This document shows positions 6,730 through 7,583 of a stretch of 7,583 nucleotides of DNA, piece after piece (the first letter of the stretch is position 1; every line of letters starts with the position of its first letter). The position numbers were made by a program, and so were the translations under genes. Under the pieces are notes generated by a model that worked only from the letters and a program-made list of their open reading frames with translations, ran no database searches and was not told where the DNA came from. The DNA is from Actinomycetota bacterium (lineage in GTDB: Bacteria > Actinomycetota > Thermoleophilia > Gaiellales > Gaiellaceae): assembly GCA_019236545.1 (NCBI GenBank), contig JAFAIV010000154.1, positions 1 to 7,583 on the forward strand. The letters are read 5' to 3'.

Positions 6730-7583
6730 GCGACGGCCTTGGCCTGTGTCGTGACGAACTCGACGAGCCGCGCGGCCTCCTCGGCGGCGGCGGTCGCCTC
6801 CGCGCGGCTCGCGCCGGCCGCGAGGACGGCGCCCGCCCGGTCGGACGCGCGGCGCAGCTCGGCGAAGGTGTGACCGGGACGGCGGTAGGCGACGACCGAG
6901 CGGACTCCCGGCACGGCGCGCGCGGCCTCGAGCCCCCGCGTCTCCAGCAGCTCACCCGGCGGCGAGACGAGGAAGCGGACGCAGGCGCCGCCGGCGAGCG
7001 GGAGCGGGCGCAGCCGCTCCTCCGCCACGTCCTCGCCGAGCGCGGCGGCGACAGCGAGGTCGTCGGGGTCGACGCCGGTCGCGACGCGGCAGAGCTCGGA
7101 CTCGTGCCCGCCGCCGGTGCGCGCGGAGAGCTTCGCGAGCAGCGGCCCGTCGGGGCCAAGGAGCACCTGTGCGATCACCGGGCCGTTCCGGACCTCCAGC
7201 GCCTCCGCGGCGGCCGCGACGAGGTCGGCCGCGCCATCGGGGTCCTCCGCGGGCCACGCGTGCGCGAGCGGGACGCCGAAGGCCGGCGGCGGCGCCTGCT
7301 CGCGATCGTGGACGAGCAGCGGGACGAGCCGGCCGTCGAGGGCGAAGGCGAGCACCTCGACGAGTCGCGAGCCGACGAGCTCCTCGACGAGGCAGTAGTC
7401 GTCGTGCGACTCCGCGAGCGCCATCGTCGCGGCGGCAGCGAGCTGGTCGCGGTCGGCGGCGCGGGCGACACCGCGCTCGCCGAGCCGGTCGGGGGCCTCG
7501 ACGACGCACGGGTAGCCGAGCTCGTCCGCCGCGGCGAAGAGCTCGTCGAGCGTGCGGCAGACGCGCGAGCGGGGCTGCGGGAT
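6726..7583 (-). CDS. ATP-grasp domain protein with altered active-site residues (5' partial)
   Basis: The frame is open to the window edge, giving the last 285 residues. The ATG at 7424 is internal, because homologous-looking sequence starts further upstream. Numbering from the edge, IPQPRSRVC then LGYPCVVEAPDRLGERGV (22-39) matches the ATP-grasp strand and glycine loop. CLVEELVGSRLVEVLAF (64-80) matches the adenine-binding strand. GPVIAQVLLGPDGPLLAKLSARTGGGH (short segments, about 134-160) matches the metal site, and ATGVDP follows. The family joins a carboxylate to an amine or thiol through an acyl-phosphate. Key residues differ: the VVKP lysine is E29, and the metal ligands normally E, E and N are Q139, K151 and S153; R155 is kept. 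About 110 N-terminal residues are probably missing beyond the edge. It is the first gene seen in the operon and overlaps the next by ATGA. The fold is likely; ligase activity is doubtful. Confidence 0.78.
   Translation of the reverse strand: MPQPRSRVCRTLDELFAAADELGYPCVVEAPDRLGERGVARAADRDQLAAAATMALAESHDDYCLVEELVGSRLVEVLAFALDGRLVPLLVHDREQAPPPAFGVPLAHAWPAEDPDGAADLVAAAAEALEVRNGPVIAQVLLGPDGPLLAKLSARTGGGHESELCRVATGVDPDDLAVAAALGEDVAEERLRPLPLAGGACVRFLVSPPGELLETRGLEAARAVPGVRSVVAYRRPGHTFAELRRASDRAGAVLAAGASRAEATAAAEEAARLVEFVTTQAKAVA

Noticed and set aside
5782..6873. Open plus-strand frame of 363 codons opposite the UPF0104 gene
   Set aside because: It has the same mirror composition, and no family features were seen, whereas the minus strand carries all the PF03706 motifs.
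5756..7159. N-terminal extension of the GT-C-like frame up to 7159
   Set aside because: It lies antiphase over the UPF0104 and ATP-grasp genes and reads as low-complexity Arg/Pro/Ser; the ATG at 5755 is followed directly by membrane helices.
1..7583. Search for tRNA, rRNA, CRISPR, insertion sequence, attachment site or defence genes
   Set aside because: No spaced repeats, terminal inverted repeats, transposase motifs, tRNA-like cloverleaf or defence-type domains were seen; all sequence is accounted for by tightly packed glycan-type genes.

Overview
The window is very GC-rich, with almost every third codon position G or C, and is packed with genes to near zero intergenic space. GTG and TTG starts, Ala/Arg/Val-rich proteins and the gene content suggest a high-GC actinobacterium, possibly of the Thermoleophilia (Solirubrobacter/Gaiella) type. 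That placement is an impression from composition and protein style, not a computed result. I see no RNA gene, mobile element, CRISPR array or attachment site, and no non-coding stretch longer than a few bases.

Two convergent blocks make up the window. On the plus strand (1-1186) are the tail of a probable HAD-type phosphatase and a small-molecule kinase of the aminoglycoside phosphotransferase (APH) fold. The two overlap by 11 bases. On the minus strand (7583 down to 1156) is a five-gene operon, read in this order: an ATP-grasp protein (start outside the window), a flippase-like membrane protein of the LPG-synthase transmembrane (UPF0104/AglD2) family, a large polytopic membrane protein of probable GT-C glycosyltransferase type, a cytoplasmic GT4-type glycosyltransferase, and a Wzy/O-antigen-ligase-type polymerase. 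All four internal junctions are 4-base stop/start overlaps: ATGA, ATGA, GTGA, TTGA. The two blocks also overlap tail to tail by 31 bases, so no separate terminator fits between them.

Together the genes look like part of a cell-surface polysaccharide or lipid-linked oligosaccharide locus. The GT4 enzyme would add sugars on the cytoplasmic side, the flippase-like protein may move or modify a lipid-linked carrier, the GT-C-like protein would act on the outer face, and the Wzy/ligase protein would polymerise or transfer the product. The kinase and HAD pair may supply or trim a phosphorylated sugar or polyol. The pathway is inferred; no substrate can be read from the sequence.

The most unusual point is the ATP-grasp protein. 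It keeps the fold's landmarks but appears to have lost the ATP-binding lysine and all three metal-ligand positions, so it may be a pseudoenzyme or a strongly diverged subfamily. All true start sites differ from the longest open frames; the starts given here rest on overlaps, ribosome binding sites and protein content.
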